A program made the translations under genes and the position numbers. DNA of 64,000 nt from Methylomonas sp. ZR1 (GTDB lineage Bacteria; Pseudomonadota; Gammaproteobacteria; Methylococcales; Methylomonadaceae): positions 3,968,001 through 4,032,000 of the forward strand of contig NZ_RCST01000001.1 of NCBI RefSeq assembly GCF_013141865.1, in the 5' to 3' direction. Below, in pieces: positions 9,440-20,121 of the stretch (position 1 is the first letter of the stretch; every line of letters starts with the position of its first letter). A model generated the notes under the pieces. That model was not told where the DNA came from and did not search any database. It saw only the letters and a list, made by a program, of their open reading frames with translations.

Positions 9440-9593
9440 ATTTTTCTCCGGATGATAGTTTTAATAGACATCCCGAGCTTTCCAGTCACGGTGTTTTTGT
9501 CAACCTTTTAACCGGATTAACGCTATACAAAAGCCATACACGCAACTTTACAAATACTAACCATCTGACAAAGCGCCTAAAGCCCAAACGGCA

Positions 9594-9863
9594 CTATTTT
9601 TTCGGCACATAGCCTTCCGGCAACTCGAAACCACCGGCAAACAAAAATTTCTCGCGCTCGGCTTCCAATATTTTTTTCGCAGCCGGATCGAAACTGGACA
9701 GCCGCTGCTCGTTAATTATCATGGTTTGCATCGCTAACCAGTCCTTCCAGGCCTGTTTCGACACATGCTCGAAAATGCGTTGGCCGTTGACACCCGGAAA
9801 CGGTGGCGCATCCAGACCCTCAGCCTCAACGCCCAGTTTTACGCATGTAATCATTCTCGTCAT
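9594..9863 (-). CDS. yggX: Probable Fe(2+)-trafficking / oxidative damage protection protein YggX
   Basis: About 89 residues, the family size. The N-terminus MTRMITCVKLG, with the conserved Cys, and the segments PPFPG, QAWKDWLxMQTM and the LPEGYVPKK-like tail are typical of YggX, which protects Fe-S clusters from oxidation. The ATG at 9863 is preferred because GAGG lies 7 nt upstream and the family begins there; an ATG 18 nt further upstream is also open. It overlaps the 3' end of mutY by 38 nt on the same strand, the common mutY-yggX arrangement. Confidence 0.92.
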   Translation of the reverse strand: MTRMITCVKLGVEAEGLDAPPFPGVNGQRIFEHVSKQAWKDWLAMQTMIINEQRLSSFDPAAKKILEAEREKFLFAGGFELPEGYVPKK

Positions 9864-10914
9864 TTTGATCCTCTGTGACATGTTGTTGCAGCAGACGCTT
9901 GATCGGCGCCGGCAAACCTAAAGTAGTAATCTCGGCGGTTTTATACCAAACCGCCCGCTCGCCTTCCATCACATTGTTTATGGGGTTTTCCAACTTTGCC
10001 AGGATCGGTGTGTAGTCCAGATGATAATGCGAGAAACTGTGGCGCTGGTCTGGTAAAGTCTGCAAAGCATGCATTTGGTAATGGCGTTGCAGACACCAAT
10101 CTTGCAAAGCCTGCGGATCGTCAAATTCCGGCAGACTCCATAGCCCACCCCAAATGCCGGTCGGTGGCCGCCTTTCCAATAAAACCCGGTTTTCCTTGTC
10201 TAGTAACAGCAAAAAATATAGTTGTTTGACCGGTACGTCCTTGCGAGGCTTGGGGCCTGGTAACTGTTTTACTAAGGCCAACTGCCTAGCCTGACAGCCT
10301 TCTGCAACGGGGCAGATCTCGCATAGCGGCTTACTGCGGGTGCAGAGCGTGGCACCTAAATCCATCATCGCTTGCGTGTAGTCGCCGGTTCTTTGCGTCG
10401 GCGTATAGCGCTGACTAATTTGCCAAAGCTGCGCAGCCACTTTATTGTCACCTGGCCAGCCATGCACGGCATGAAACCGCGCCAACACGCGCTTGACGTT
10501 GCCGTCCAATATGGGCTGGCTTTGCCCGCAAGCGATGCTGAGTATCGCCCCCGCAGTGGAGCGGCCGATGCCAGGCAAGGCACTTAGCTCTGCGACGGTT
10601 TGCGGGAATACGCCGGCATTGCCGGCAACGATTTGCGCAGTTTTGTACAGATTTCTGGCGCGCGCATAATAGCCAAGCCCGGACCAGTATTGTAAGACTT
10701 CGTCCAGTTCTGCGCTTGCCAGGCTTTGTACCGTCGGAAATCTGGCGACGAAGCGATTGAAATATGCAATCACGCTGACTACTTGCGTTTGCTGCAACAT
10801 AATCTCCGACACCCACACTCGATAAGGATTAATGTCCAGTTGCCATGGCAAATCCTTGCGGCCATGGCTATCAAACCAATTAAAGAGCTTTTGTTGGAAT
10901 TGTTCGGGGGACAT
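9826..10914 (-). CDS. mutY: A/G-specific adenine glycosylase MutY
   Basis: Base-excision repair enzyme that removes adenine opposite 8-oxoguanine. The helix-hairpin-helix LPGIGRSTAG with the Asp of ILDGNVKRV downstream, the 4Fe-4S Cys pattern (C-x6-C-x2-C-x5-C in CTRSKPLCEICPVAEGC), and a C-terminal NUDIX-like 8-oxoG-recognition domain are present. The ATG at 10914 gives MSPEQFQQKLFNWF, which aligns with the E. coli start; the longer frame from a TTG at 10941 is less likely. Its last 38 nt overlap yggX. Confidence 0.95.
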   Translation of the reverse strand: MSPEQFQQKLFNWFDSHGRKDLPWQLDINPYRVWVSEIMLQQTQVVSVIAYFNRFVARFPTVQSLASAELDEVLQYWSGLGYYARARNLYKTAQIVAGNAGVFPQTVAELSALPGIGRSTAGAILSIACGQSQPILDGNVKRVLARFHAVHGWPGDNKVAAQLWQISQRYTPTQRTGDYTQAMMDLGATLCTRSKPLCEICPVAEGCQARQLALVKQLPGPKPRKDVPVKQLYFLLLLDKENRVLLERRPPTGIWGGLWSLPEFDDPQALQDWCLQRHYQMHALQTLPDQRHSFSHYHLDYTPILAKLENPINNVMEGERAVWYKTAEITTLGLPAPIKRLLQQHVTEDQNDENDYMRKTGR

Positions 10915-11171
10915 GTCGCTTGGGTGAAAGGGAAAAATCAATTAGGCATAGCCACCGGATAGTACCGTAAAGGATTTAGATAAGGCAAAAGCCGTTTTGC
11001 GCCAGTGATATCCGAGCCGGAAATAGCCAGACAATGCTTGAGTACCCTGCCAGGTTGTTTAGCAAGGAAGGTTATCCGCTTTTTTGTGTGATATTCTCTA
11101 TTTAAGGAATCAAGCCCGTCCAACGAGCTAAATGATTGATCAAATTCAGTCCCCTACAAACAGGAGTTGCA

Positions 11172-11858
11172 ATGCTTATGTTTTCTCTGATTTCCTCATC
11201 TAGCAACGCATGGCAGCGGGCCGCCCAGCTATTCATTACCATTGCCAGCATCCTGACAATAGGCCAGCTAATTGCACTAGTACCGGTAATGACGGAATTG
11301 GAAGTGGCCGGCGTATTCAAGGCCGCGGCCGTAGTCTGGTTTTTTGCCAGGCTGGCAGCATTAATCTTGTTTTATTTTTTTGCCGGCTACGTGATAGAGG
11401 CCATTCCCAACAGCGGCGGTGCGTTGTCGTTTGCCAAAGGCATTGCGGAGCCGTTAACCGCTCTGTTGATTTTGATTACCGTACAGACGTTGTTTTGGGA
11501 GTTATTGGCGCCGTTCGTCGATAGCTTGGGAAGAACGATTTACCATAGTAGCGCGATCATTCTGATTGTAAGCGTCAGCATTTGGTTTGTGTTCAGGGCC
11601 TATAGCCATGCTACTTACCTGATCGATACCATTGCCAAGCTGGTTAAAATGTTATCAAGGCTTCTCCCCCAGCAAAACCCGGCCTGTCAGCAATGCGGCG
11701 CCGACATTACCGCAAATACTCATTTTTGTAATGCCTGCGGACATAAAACCCAATCATCCAATACATGTCCCGCATGCGAAGCGAAGGTTTCGGTTGATCA
11801 ACAATATTGCCAAAATTGCGGATCTAAGCTTGGCAGTACAATAGTTTCGGACAGCTGA
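11172..11858 (+). CDS. Membrane protein with C-terminal double zinc ribbon
   Basis: No named family recognised. About 228 residues: three or four hydrophobic segments (roughly residues 14-35, 48-78, 95-120 and 130-150) followed by two zinc-ribbon units, CxxC...CxxC at about 185-205 and CxxC...CxxC at about 212-230 (CQQCG, CNACG, CPACE, CQNCG). The start at 11172 is chosen over an upstream TTG because AGGAG lies 5 nt before it. An inner-membrane protein with a cytoplasmic zinc-binding tail is the best reading. Monocistronic by position. Confidence 0.7.
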   Translation: MLMFSLISSSSNAWQRAAQLFITIASILTIGQLIALVPVMTELEVAGVFKAAAVVWFFARLAALILFYFFAGYVIEAIPNSGGALSFAKGIAEPLTALLILITVQTLFWELLAPFVDSLGRTIYHSSAIILIVSVSIWFVFRAYSHATYLIDTIAKLVKMLSRLLPQQNPACQQCGADITANTHFCNACGHKTQSSNTCPACEAKVSVDQQYCQNCGSKLGSTIVSDS

Positions 11859-12082
11859 GGAAGCTAGATCTACAGCTGAAGTCGCGTTGCTAATTCAATA
11901 GCTTAACCACACTGCAAAAACCGCCGTTGAGTTGATAGGCTCCAAGCCGCCATGGTCAGCACAATTGGCGGCTACCTGTTCCAACTTATTGCATACCAAA
12001 GGCAATAGCCTTATGAACCAGCCCGCACTAGCGGCAAGGCTGGTACCAAATTAAATTTGCCAGCTTTTTGAGTTTTGGCAGA

Positions 12083-12349
12083 TCACTCGGAAAGGCGCTT
12101 GGCTACTCGCTGATAAGCTTCCTTCAACTCCTCTCCAACGATTTTAGCCTTGGCGATGTACTCTTCGGAAGTCTCTATCGATTCGTCGGCAATTTCAGCG
12201 GCTTTACTTTTAATCTGCAACCACTGTTTTTCCGCTTCTGCAAATTCATCCTTGGCATCCATTGAAGCCAGATGCAACTTCAGTTGCAGTTCCTCGCGAA
12301 CCGAATCCAGATTAACGAGCAAACTTTCAAATTCGTTTTTTAACGACAT
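12083..12349 (-). CDS. Small coiled-coil protein, Sll1863 stress-response-like
   Basis: An 88-residue, highly charged, all-helical protein rich in Glu, Lys and Ala with heptad-like spacing. It resembles the small Sll1863-type stress proteins, though that match is from composition and layout only. The ATG at 12349 has a very strong ribosome site (AGAGGTGG); an upstream in-frame ATG lacks one. No signal peptide or membrane segment. It is the minus-strand neighbour downstream of the cold-shock gene, parted by a terminator. Confidence 0.6.
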   Translation of the reverse strand: MSLKNEFESLLVNLDSVREELQLKLHLASMDAKDEFAEAEKQWLQIKSKAAEIADESIETSEEYIAKAKIVGEELKEAYQRVAKRLSE

Positions 12350-12521
12350 GCCCCACCTCTTTACTTGATTAAAATTACAAAGACTTTGGACCATTGCGGA
12401 CAACTAAAGTTTAGTCTGCTGAATGCTTTGCTAGAAGCTTTTAAAAGCAATCCAGTACGTTGAAATGAAACGGTGGGAAGAACGAAAGTGGAAACCGCGT
12501 TTGATTTCCACTCTATCTAAC

Positions 12522-12557
12522 AAAAAAGCCGTAGGTACCAATTGGCAACTACGGCTT
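12522..12557 (-). terminator. Rho-independent terminator of the cold-shock gene
   Basis: A 9-bp perfect stem (12526-12534 with 12549-12557) and a 14-nt loop, followed on the minus strand by a run of six T. It lies 6 nt beyond the stop of the cold-shock gene. Confidence 0.9.
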
Positions 12558-12562
12558 AATCT

Positions 12563-12778
12563 TTAAACGATGGTTACTTCTTCGGCTTGTGGGCCTTTAG
12601 GGCCGCGGCCCAATTTGAACTGTACATGCTGACCTTCGTCCAGCGTTCTGTAGCTGTTGTTTGGGTTCAGAATGTTTTTGAAATGTACGAAAACGTCAGG
12701 GCCTTGTTTTTGTTCGATAAAGCCGAAGCCTTTGTCTGCGTTAAACCATTTTACGACGCCAGTTGTCATTGTAGACAT
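12563..12778 (-). CDS. Cold-shock domain protein (CspA family)
   Basis: A 71-residue single cold-shock domain, a cytoplasmic RNA-binding chaperone. RNP1 (KGFGFI) and RNP2 (VFVHF) are intact, with the TGVVKWFN start motif. The ATG at 12778 follows AGGA by 8 nt; an alternative ATG is three codons in. The 286-nt upstream gap on this strand leaves room for the long leader these genes often have, but no conserved cold box could be confirmed. A clear terminator follows the gene. Confidence 0.93.
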   Translation of the reverse strand: MSTMTTGVVKWFNADKGFGFIEQKQGPDVFVHFKNILNPNNSYRTLDEGQHVQFKLGRGPKGPQAEEVTIV

Positions 12779-13064
12779 AATAAGTCCTATTAAAATTTAG
12801 ATAATGCCCTAGCTAAAGTAAGGCGGGTCACGCTGGTAAATGTGGAAATTACTTAATGAAAAACTAGGACGAAGGACTACTGAAGAGACATCGAGCTGGT
12901 AGACAAAGGGTAAATCGTATTTTCTAGCTGGCTTGCATTCTAGGCTGATTCGACTGATTGTCAATTTAAATCGTAAAATCCAATATTTAGATACTTCAGG
13001 ACTTATCTTCGCTATTCGGCAATTTGCGGGATTCCTCATGCTCAGCATAAACCTTTAACTACCA

Positions 13065-15176
13065 ATGAATGCTTCATTAAAGCGATGCATCAGACGGCAA
13101 TATTTGTTTGATGTTGGCGCGGCGATTTTGTTTTTCGGGGCGCTAACCCAGCAAGCTGAATTAAGACAAGCCGCGACTATTGCCGTTAGTGAACTAGCGG
13201 CGCAAGGCTACAAGATACCTAGCGAGGACGATCCGGTGCGGGTGTTTCCCGCGTTGACCAGTGGAGCGTTCAGCGGCCGCCATGCCGGCGGCTGGCGGCC
13301 CGGCAGTATTTATCTGCGGCAACAACCGCAAGGCGGGCTGAGCGAGGCGGTATATCTGCGTCACGAACTATTTCACGAAGCCAGTCATCGCAGCTGTGGC
13401 GGCCGCTTACCGGCTTGGGCTGAAGAAGCGGGGGCGATGTATTTTAGCGGCGAATTGGCGAGCCTAGCACCTGGAGACTGGCCCGGATCGCTTGAACTGC
13501 AACGCATCAAAAACCGGGTTAGGCAAGGCGCCGAGTTAGATAGCAATGACCGCGAGGCATTGGCCCGAATCTTGGTCAATACCGGCTGGCCGAACGAACC
13601 GTGTGCCGTGTCGGCAAAATTAAATGAAATGCTTGGTCAGGCATTTGATGATGCGGGGGATAGCTCCTTTCTGTTGATGAGCCTGCTGTCCGGGCGGATA
13701 TTGGTAAGCGGCGGCGACCAAGTCAGCCGCTTACCCCCGGGTTCCTTGTTGAAAATTCCCTATGCGGCGGCATTGGCGCAAGCCGATCCGGATTTGCTAG
13801 GTACAGAACTGGCGGCGAGCGATACCGAAAAGCTTTTGCGGCGCCGCGAGCAATTTCAAGGCGAACGCTATCGTCTGTTATTGTCGCCCATTAAAGACCA
13901 AAAACTTCCGGCGCAAACTGAACCATCGGACCTGCAGACCTGGCGATCTTACCTGGGCGAACGTAACGCCGACGGCGATTTTGCTTTACAGACCAACTTG
14001 CCCGAACTGGCACTAACAATGCGGGCGGCCTTGCTATCGAAGCCGGAATATTTTCGCGGCCTGAGTCAAAACGGTATCCTGCCCAACTCCACCTTGGCGG
14101 GGCAACGCGAAACCGATAAAAAATTGTTGCGCCAACTTCAAGTTCTAGCAAAAACCGGCACGGTATCGACTGTTGACGGCCACCCCTTGGCAGGCCACTT
14201 AATGCTAGCCTGGCCAGCTACGCACCCGGTGTTTCTGGCGATATTTCGGCAACGCGGCGTCAGTGGCGCAGCAATATTAAGCAAAGCTGCCGCCTTGCTG
14301 AGCACTTGGCAACACGACTATCCCAGCCGCTTTGCGGCAGTTAGGGTTAGTTTGTTAACGCCTACCGATCCAGATAGCTGGAGTGCGGAGCCGGACTGTC
14401 CGTTAGTGGCTAACCAACACGGGCGCTTTACGGTTTGCGGGCAAATCAGGATCGTTTCCAGCGCACGTGGCAGCCGATCCGAGCGGGTGGTGAAAGGTGT
14501 TCTACGACAAACTGATGAACACGGAGTAACCGTGCTGGAAACTGATCTCGACAGCTATGTCGATGGCGTATTGGCTGCCGAGGCCCAAAATTTAGCAGGC
14601 AGTGCACGCGAAGCGATGCGGGCTGTGATTGCCTGGAACGGCAGTCACGGCAGCCATAGGCACAATGAATCCAGCTCACTTTGCGACACCACGCATTGCA
14701 TGGTCTATCTCGGCGAGTTGCCTGAGGACAAGCCGCGACGCAGCAGCCACACCGATATTGCGTTACTGACGCTTTTGGACCAACTGGCGGCCAAATCCGG
14801 ATTGAACTGGTTACCGTTTGCCAACGGCGGTGATCAGCACTGGCAACGGCAGCTCTCAAGCGCGGAGCTAAGCCGGGCATTTGCGGAAAATCAAATTCTG
14901 GATATTCGCCGCGAACGGCGCAAGGACGGCGAGTTGTTTATCCGGCTATTTTATCCGACCAGCGAAGAGTTGCTCAGTTGCGAGATTTTTCGTAATACCC
15001 TGAAGCTACCTTCTTGCCCTGATTCGGTAACAGCTGCCGATGGTCAGACCTGGCAATTTGCAGGCATAGGCGCCGGACACGGCCTGGGCTTATCCATCGA
15101 CAGAGCTCAGGCTTTGGCGGAGGGCGGTCGAACTGCGGAGCAGATTTTACGGGATGCTTACGGGCAGAGCCGTTAG
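13065..15176 (+). CDS. Putative three-domain cell-wall enzyme: HExxH, SxxK/KTG and SpoIID/LytB regions
   Basis: A 703-residue protein with an N-terminal hydrophobic segment (about 14-30) as signal or anchor. Three regions follow. First, a zinc-peptidase-like motif HELFH (100-104) with AWAEE 14 residues on. Second, a serine-transferase-like region with SLLK (227-230) and KTGT (363-366), the SxxK and KTG motifs of penicillin-binding proteins and beta-lactamases. Third, a SpoIID/LytB domain (about 490-700) with catalytic-type Glu506 in YVDGVLAAEA, a CDTTHC segment and GAGHGLGLS. SpoIID proteins cleave denuded glycan strands. The C-terminal assignment is firm; the first two rest on short motifs. 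Confidence 0.75.
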   Translation: MNASLKRCIRRQYLFDVGAAILFFGALTQQAELRQAATIAVSELAAQGYKIPSEDDPVRVFPALTSGAFSGRHAGGWRPGSIYLRQQPQGGLSEAVYLRHELFHEASHRSCGGRLPAWAEEAGAMYFSGELASLAPGDWPGSLELQRIKNRVRQGAELDSNDREALARILVNTGWPNEPCAVSAKLNEMLGQAFDDAGDSSFLLMSLLSGRILVSGGDQVSRLPPGSLLKIPYAAALAQADPDLLGTELAASDTEKLLRRREQFQGERYRLLLSPIKDQKLPAQTEPSDLQTWRSYLGERNADGDFALQTNLPELALTMRAALLSKPEYFRGLSQNGILPNSTLAGQRETDKKLLRQLQVLAKTGTVSTVDGHPLAGHLMLAWPATHPVFLAIFRQRGVSGAAILSKAAALLSTWQHDYPSRFAAVRVSLLTPTDPDSWSAEPDCPLVANQHGRFTVCGQIRIVSSARGSRSERVVKGVLRQTDEHGVTVLETDLDSYVDGVLAAEAQNLAGSAREAMRAVIAWNGSHGSHRHNESSSLCDTTHCMVYLGELPEDKPRRSSHTDIALLTLLDQLAAKSGLNWLPFANGGDQHWQRQLSSAELSRAFAENQILDIRRERRKDGELFIRLFYPTSEELLSCEIFRNTLKLPSCPDSVTAADGQTWQFAGIGAGHGLGLSIDRAQALAEGGRTAEQILRDAYGQSR

Positions 15177-15222
15177 ATCAGGCGCTTCAGCCAGACCTAA
15201 CGTATTATGCCGCCGGGTTCGA

Positions 15223-16860
<1,638 letters not shown>

Positions 16861-16929
16861 CTACCCTTTGTAATACCTCGTTTCGAAAGGGTTAAATTAC
16901 ACCAAAACTTTGATTATTTACAGATTGCC

Positions 16930-17484
16930 ATGATAAAGAAAAAATTATTAGGTGTTTTGATTGTGATGGGCTGTACCGTATCAGCACGCAGTTTCGCTGA
17001 CCAGGATGTTTGGTTGTTGGTCGATACGCAGACGCAAAGCATGGAAGTCAGGAAGGGCGACAAGACAGTTGCCGTACTGGAAAATATCGCCATTGGCCGA
17101 AATGGCGCCGGCGAAAAAAATCATCGCGGCGATGACATCACACCGCTCGGTAACTATCGGATCGGCTGGATCAACGAAAGAAGCGCTTTCCGTAAATTCT
17201 TCGGCCTGACCTATCCCAATGTAGACAATGCCGATAATGCCTTGAAAAAAGGCAAAATCGATCTCGACACTTACGAAGCTATTGCCAGAGCGCATTCTGC
17301 CGGACAAATTCCGCCGCAAAATACCGATCTCGGTGGGCAAATCGGTATTCATGGCTTGGGCAGCGGTAGTCTGTCCATCCACAGATCCATGAATTGGACA
17401 CACGGATGTATCGCGTTGACTAACGATCAAATCGATCAGTTAAGTCAATGGGTAGAAAAAGGGACACTCGTAACGGTGAAATAA
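16930..17484 (+). CDS. Small L,D-transpeptidase (YkuD domain), exported
   Basis: A 184-residue exported protein: signal peptide of about 23 residues (Lys-rich start, hydrophobic core, cleavage after SFA), then a YkuD domain with IGIHG (138-142, His141) and the catalytic motif THGCIAL (157-163, Cys160). YkuD enzymes make L,D cross-links or modify peptidoglycan in the periplasm. The ATG at 16930 is chosen because it gives the signal peptide; longer frames overlap pgm. The insert at about 85-130 places a helical segment before the His motif. It is followed by an Lpp-like lipoprotein gene. Confidence 0.88.
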   Translation: MIKKKLLGVLIVMGCTVSARSFADQDVWLLVDTQTQSMEVRKGDKTVAVLENIAIGRNGAGEKNHRGDDITPLGNYRIGWINERSAFRKFFGLTYPNVDNADNALKKGKIDLDTYEAIARAHSAGQIPPQNTDLGGQIGIHGLGSGSLSIHRSMNWTHGCIALTNDQIDQLSQWVEKGTLVTVK

Positions 17485-17568
17485 TGTTGGTAAAATCCAA
17501 AAAAATGTTGGACAATTACCACCGTTTTTCATTTATTATTTTTTGAAACCACAATCAAGGGGAAAACC

Positions 17569-17847
17569 ATGATGAGAGCTATTACATTATCAGCAGTTGT
17601 TGCAATTGCAGCTTTGGCAACCGGTTGCGCAAGCACTTCAGACCTGGAAGCTTTGGACGCAAGAGTTGGCACTTTGGAAGGCAAAGTTGCTACTGCATCT
17701 GCTGACGCTGCTTCTGCAAAAGCCGCTGCTGCTGAAGCTGCTGCAAAAGCTGCTGCTGCTGAAGCTGCTGCTAACCGTGCTGCTCAATATGCTCAAGACA
17801 CCAACAGCAAATTGGACCGTATGTTCAAAAAATCACAACACAAATAA
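17569..17847 (+). CDS. Alanine-zipper outer-membrane lipoprotein (Lpp/OprI type)
   Basis: A 92-residue lipoprotein: signal peptide and lipobox ending LATGC (Cys20), then a short mature chain of heptads with Ala at core positions, encoded by near-repeats of GCTGCTGAAGCT. The last residue is Lys92, the position used in E. coli Lpp to attach the lipoprotein covalently to peptidoglycan. A strong AAGGGG site precedes the first ATG. An L,D-transpeptidase of the Lpp-attaching kind is encoded convergently just beyond the terminator. Confidence 0.88.
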   Translation: MMRAITLSAVVAIAALATGCASTSDLEALDARVGTLEGKVATASADAASAKAAAAEAAAKAAAAEAAANRAAQYAQDTNSKLDRMFKKSQHK

Positions 17848-17870
17848 GCATTATTGCTGTTGTTGATTTT

Positions 17871-17907
17871 AAAAAGCCCGTGAGCCGCAAGGCCACGGGC
17901 TTTTTTG
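17871..17907. terminator. Bidirectional rho-independent terminator
   Basis: A strong stem of 12 bp with A5 before the left arm and T6 at the end of the right arm, between the convergent Lpp-like and L,D-transpeptidase genes. It can serve both strands. Confidence 0.92.
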
Positions 17908-17913
17908 TTGCCT

Positions 17914-18879
17914 CTATTTTGTTGCCGGCGCAGCTTGGCTTTGAACGACAGGAGCAGCCTGAGTAGGACGCTCATAAATAGCCACCGGAATACCCGCCGC
18001 TTTTTCTACCGCCGCTTTTAGCACAGAACCTTTGATTACCGGCATTTGCCCGCCATTGGCTTGCTCTATCAAATTCAATGCCGTATGCAAGCGCTGCTCA
18101 TAGGTCGCCGGCGTCTCTTCCAGCTCTGGATACACTTCCATATACAAGGTATCGTGATACCAGCCCACCTTGATCGATTGGTTGACAATATTGACCGTGG
18201 TGCCCACTTTAACCATTGGAAAAAACTGCTCAATGTCAGCAGGATACATCCGCATACACCCATGACTAACCCGCATGCCAATACCATTCACAACATTAGT
18301 ACTGTGAATCAGATAGCCGGGGATCCCCAATTTAAACGCAAACAGACCTAACGGATTATTCGGACCAGGCGGGTAATAAGGATCCAACACATCACCATCA
18401 GCCAAATGCTCGGCAATAATGGATGGCGGCGGCGTCCAGGAAGGCTTATCAGTTTTGCCGGTAATTTTCGTTTTACCTAACGGCGTTTTCCAGTTATCTT
18501 CCCGGCCGATACCGATGGCATAAGTCACAACCCGACTGGCATCCGGGTAAAAGTAGATCCGCATTTCCGGCAAATTAACGACAATTCCTTCTCTTGGCGC
18601 ATTCGGCAACAAAAAGCTGCTGGGGATGCGCACTTGCGTACCTTCGCGGGGCAACCAACGATCCACATAGGGGTTGGCCAATACTATATGATCTTGCCCA
18701 AGCCGAAAATTTACCGCTATATCGATCAGAGTATCTTCCTGCTTGGCAGCGACATATTTGACCTCATGCGGTGGATTGCCTATCAGACTGTCACCCGGCC
18801 TATCCGGTGCCGGCAGCGTCAGCGCAGACGCCACAGTGCTGGCTGTCAGCAGCAAGCTGAATAACAAACGGTTTTTCAT
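17914..18879 (-). CDS. L,D-transpeptidase of the ErfK/YbiS/YcfS type
   Basis: A 321-residue periplasmic enzyme: signal peptide (about 1-19), a LysM-like peptidoglycan-binding segment (about 39-86, ending REGTQVRIP), the YkuD domain (about 98-230) with IHST (191-194) and the catalytic SHGCMR (205-210, Cys208), and a C-terminal tail rich in Ala/Pro/Gln. This layout is that of the enzymes that attach Braun lipoprotein to meso-diaminopimelate. It is convergent with an Lpp-like gene ending in Lys, a likely substrate. Its ATG overlaps the rdgC stop by 1 nt, so the two are translationally coupled. Confidence 0.92.
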   Translation of the reverse strand: MKNRLLFSLLLTASTVASALTLPAPDRPGDSLIGNPPHEVKYVAAKQEDTLIDIAVNFRLGQDHIVLANPYVDRWLPREGTQVRIPSSFLLPNAPREGIVVNLPEMRIYFYPDASRVVTYAIGIGREDNWKTPLGKTKITGKTDKPSWTPPPSIIAEHLADGDVLDPYYPPGPNNPLGLFAFKLGIPGYLIHSTNVVNGIGMRVSHGCMRMYPADIEQFFPMVKVGTTVNIVNQSIKVGWYHDTLYMEVYPELEETPATYEQRLHTALNLIEQANGGQMPVIKGSVLKAAVEKAAGIPVAIYERPTQAAPVVQSQAAPATK

Positions 18880-19787
18880 TAGGCGTTACCTTCAGCAGTA
18901 AATAATTCAAGCAGACGCGGCAAAAACTGAGCAAGTTCCGCAGTCATAATAGAAAAATCGGCATCAAACTGCTCGACTTCGTCGAATGCCTCAATATCGG
19001 CGGCTTGCTCCTGGATAAGATCAAGAAACTTGAGCCGTTTGACCGCCAAATTCTCATCCAACACAAACGAAATGCGTTCGGCCCAGCTCATTGCCAACTT
19101 AATCACTTGCTTGCCGCTATCCAGATGATTCTTGATTTCCGGCAAAGCCAAGTCGTGACGCTTGCAACGAATAATCGAGCCTTCCTCCTCCGGCGAACGC
19201 AACTCGCACTCGTCTTCGATTAAAATATCTTTCGGCGAGGTGTTGTCGATCAACCATTGCGTCATCACGCTAGCCGGTTTGGCGGTAGCGGTGAGCGGTA
19301 CGATAGGCAAGGAACCCAGACATTTACGCAACTGGCTGAGCATGTCTTCGGCTTTTTTAGCCGATGCCGCATCCACGACCAGCCAGCCACCTTGGCTATC
19401 GATATAAGCATAGGTTTTGCGGGAAAACGAAAACGCCCGCGGTAGCAGTTCGAATATCAATTCGTCCTTGATCCGACTACGCTCTTTCGCAGGTAATTTG
19501 CGCGCCTCGCGTTCTTCAATTTCATTGATCCGCTCTTGCAGCATTTCGTTGATCACCGATGCCGGCACGACCTTTTCTTCCTTCTTGCCGCATAGCATCA
19601 AGAAACCGTTATTGGCATGCACCAGCGCATCCGAGGCCCTGCCGAGCGGCGCAGTCCAACCAAAACTGAACTCATCGTGGCTACCACAAGATCGGAACGG
19701 TTGTTGTTGCAGTTTTTGCTCCAAAGCAACAGCATCCAGAGTAAATGGCTCGGTAAAACGGTAGACAGCAAGATTTTTAAACCACAT
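18879..19787 (-). CDS. rdgC: Recombination-associated protein RdgC
   Basis: A 302-residue RdgC, a ring-forming DNA-binding protein that modulates RecA. The start MWFKNLAVYRFT, the conserved FGWTxPLG near residue 44 and the KLPAKERSRIKDEL segment near residue 100 are family hallmarks. It is upstream of, and overlaps by 1 nt, the L,D-transpeptidase gene. The long upstream region holds DnaA boxes. Confidence 0.95.
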   Translation of the reverse strand: MWFKNLAVYRFTEPFTLDAVALEQKLQQQPFRSCGSHDEFSFGWTAPLGRASDALVHANNGFLMLCGKKEEKVVPASVINEMLQERINEIEEREARKLPAKERSRIKDELIFELLPRAFSFSRKTYAYIDSQGGWLVVDAASAKKAEDMLSQLRKCLGSLPIVPLTATAKPASVMTQWLIDNTSPKDILIEDECELRSPEEEGSIIRCKRHDLALPEIKNHLDSGKQVIKLAMSWAERISFVLDENLAVKRLKFLDLIQEQAADIEAFDEVEQFDADFSIMTAELAQFLPRLLELFTAEGNA

Positions 19788-19910
19788 GAAATGACTCTTT
19801 TTTAAAAACCGGCCATTATCGCAAATTTACGCACACCTTATAAACCGACCCATCTAAAGACTAGCTAAAAAACACAGTTTGGCCGCAAATTTGCTTAGCG
19901 TGTAAACAAG

Positions 19911-19919
19911 TTATGCACA
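19911..19919 (+). promoter_or_regulatory. DnaA box (TTATGCACA)
   Basis: Matches the TTATNCACA consensus exactly. It lies about 180 nt from two further boxes. Confidence 0.6.
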
Positions 19920-20098
19920 TTAAACTGCTTACGACAAGGTCATAAAACGCTTGACAAAATAACTCGTTGAAATACAAAGCATCATTTGTAAATCATTGAT
20001 TATTATCAACTAATGATAGTGGCCTAATACTATACAATTTGACCGCAGCCCAGAGCTACCGGGGACCAGCAAAGGCTTTCGACATTTAATACACAGAG

Positions 20099-20121
20099 TT
20101 ATCCACAGCTTCTGTGAATAA
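20099..20121. promoter_or_regulatory. Inverted pair of DnaA boxes
   Basis: TTATCCACA at 20099-20107 on the plus strand and TTATTCACA at 20113-20121 on the minus strand, 5 nt apart. Both match TTATNCACA exactly; the first is identical to the strongest E. coli oriC boxes. Confidence 0.65.

Noticed and set aside
17640..17800. GCT-rich near-repeats as a microsatellite or CRISPR-like array
   Set aside because: They are codons for the alanine zipper of the lipoprotein, in frame and with heptad spacing.
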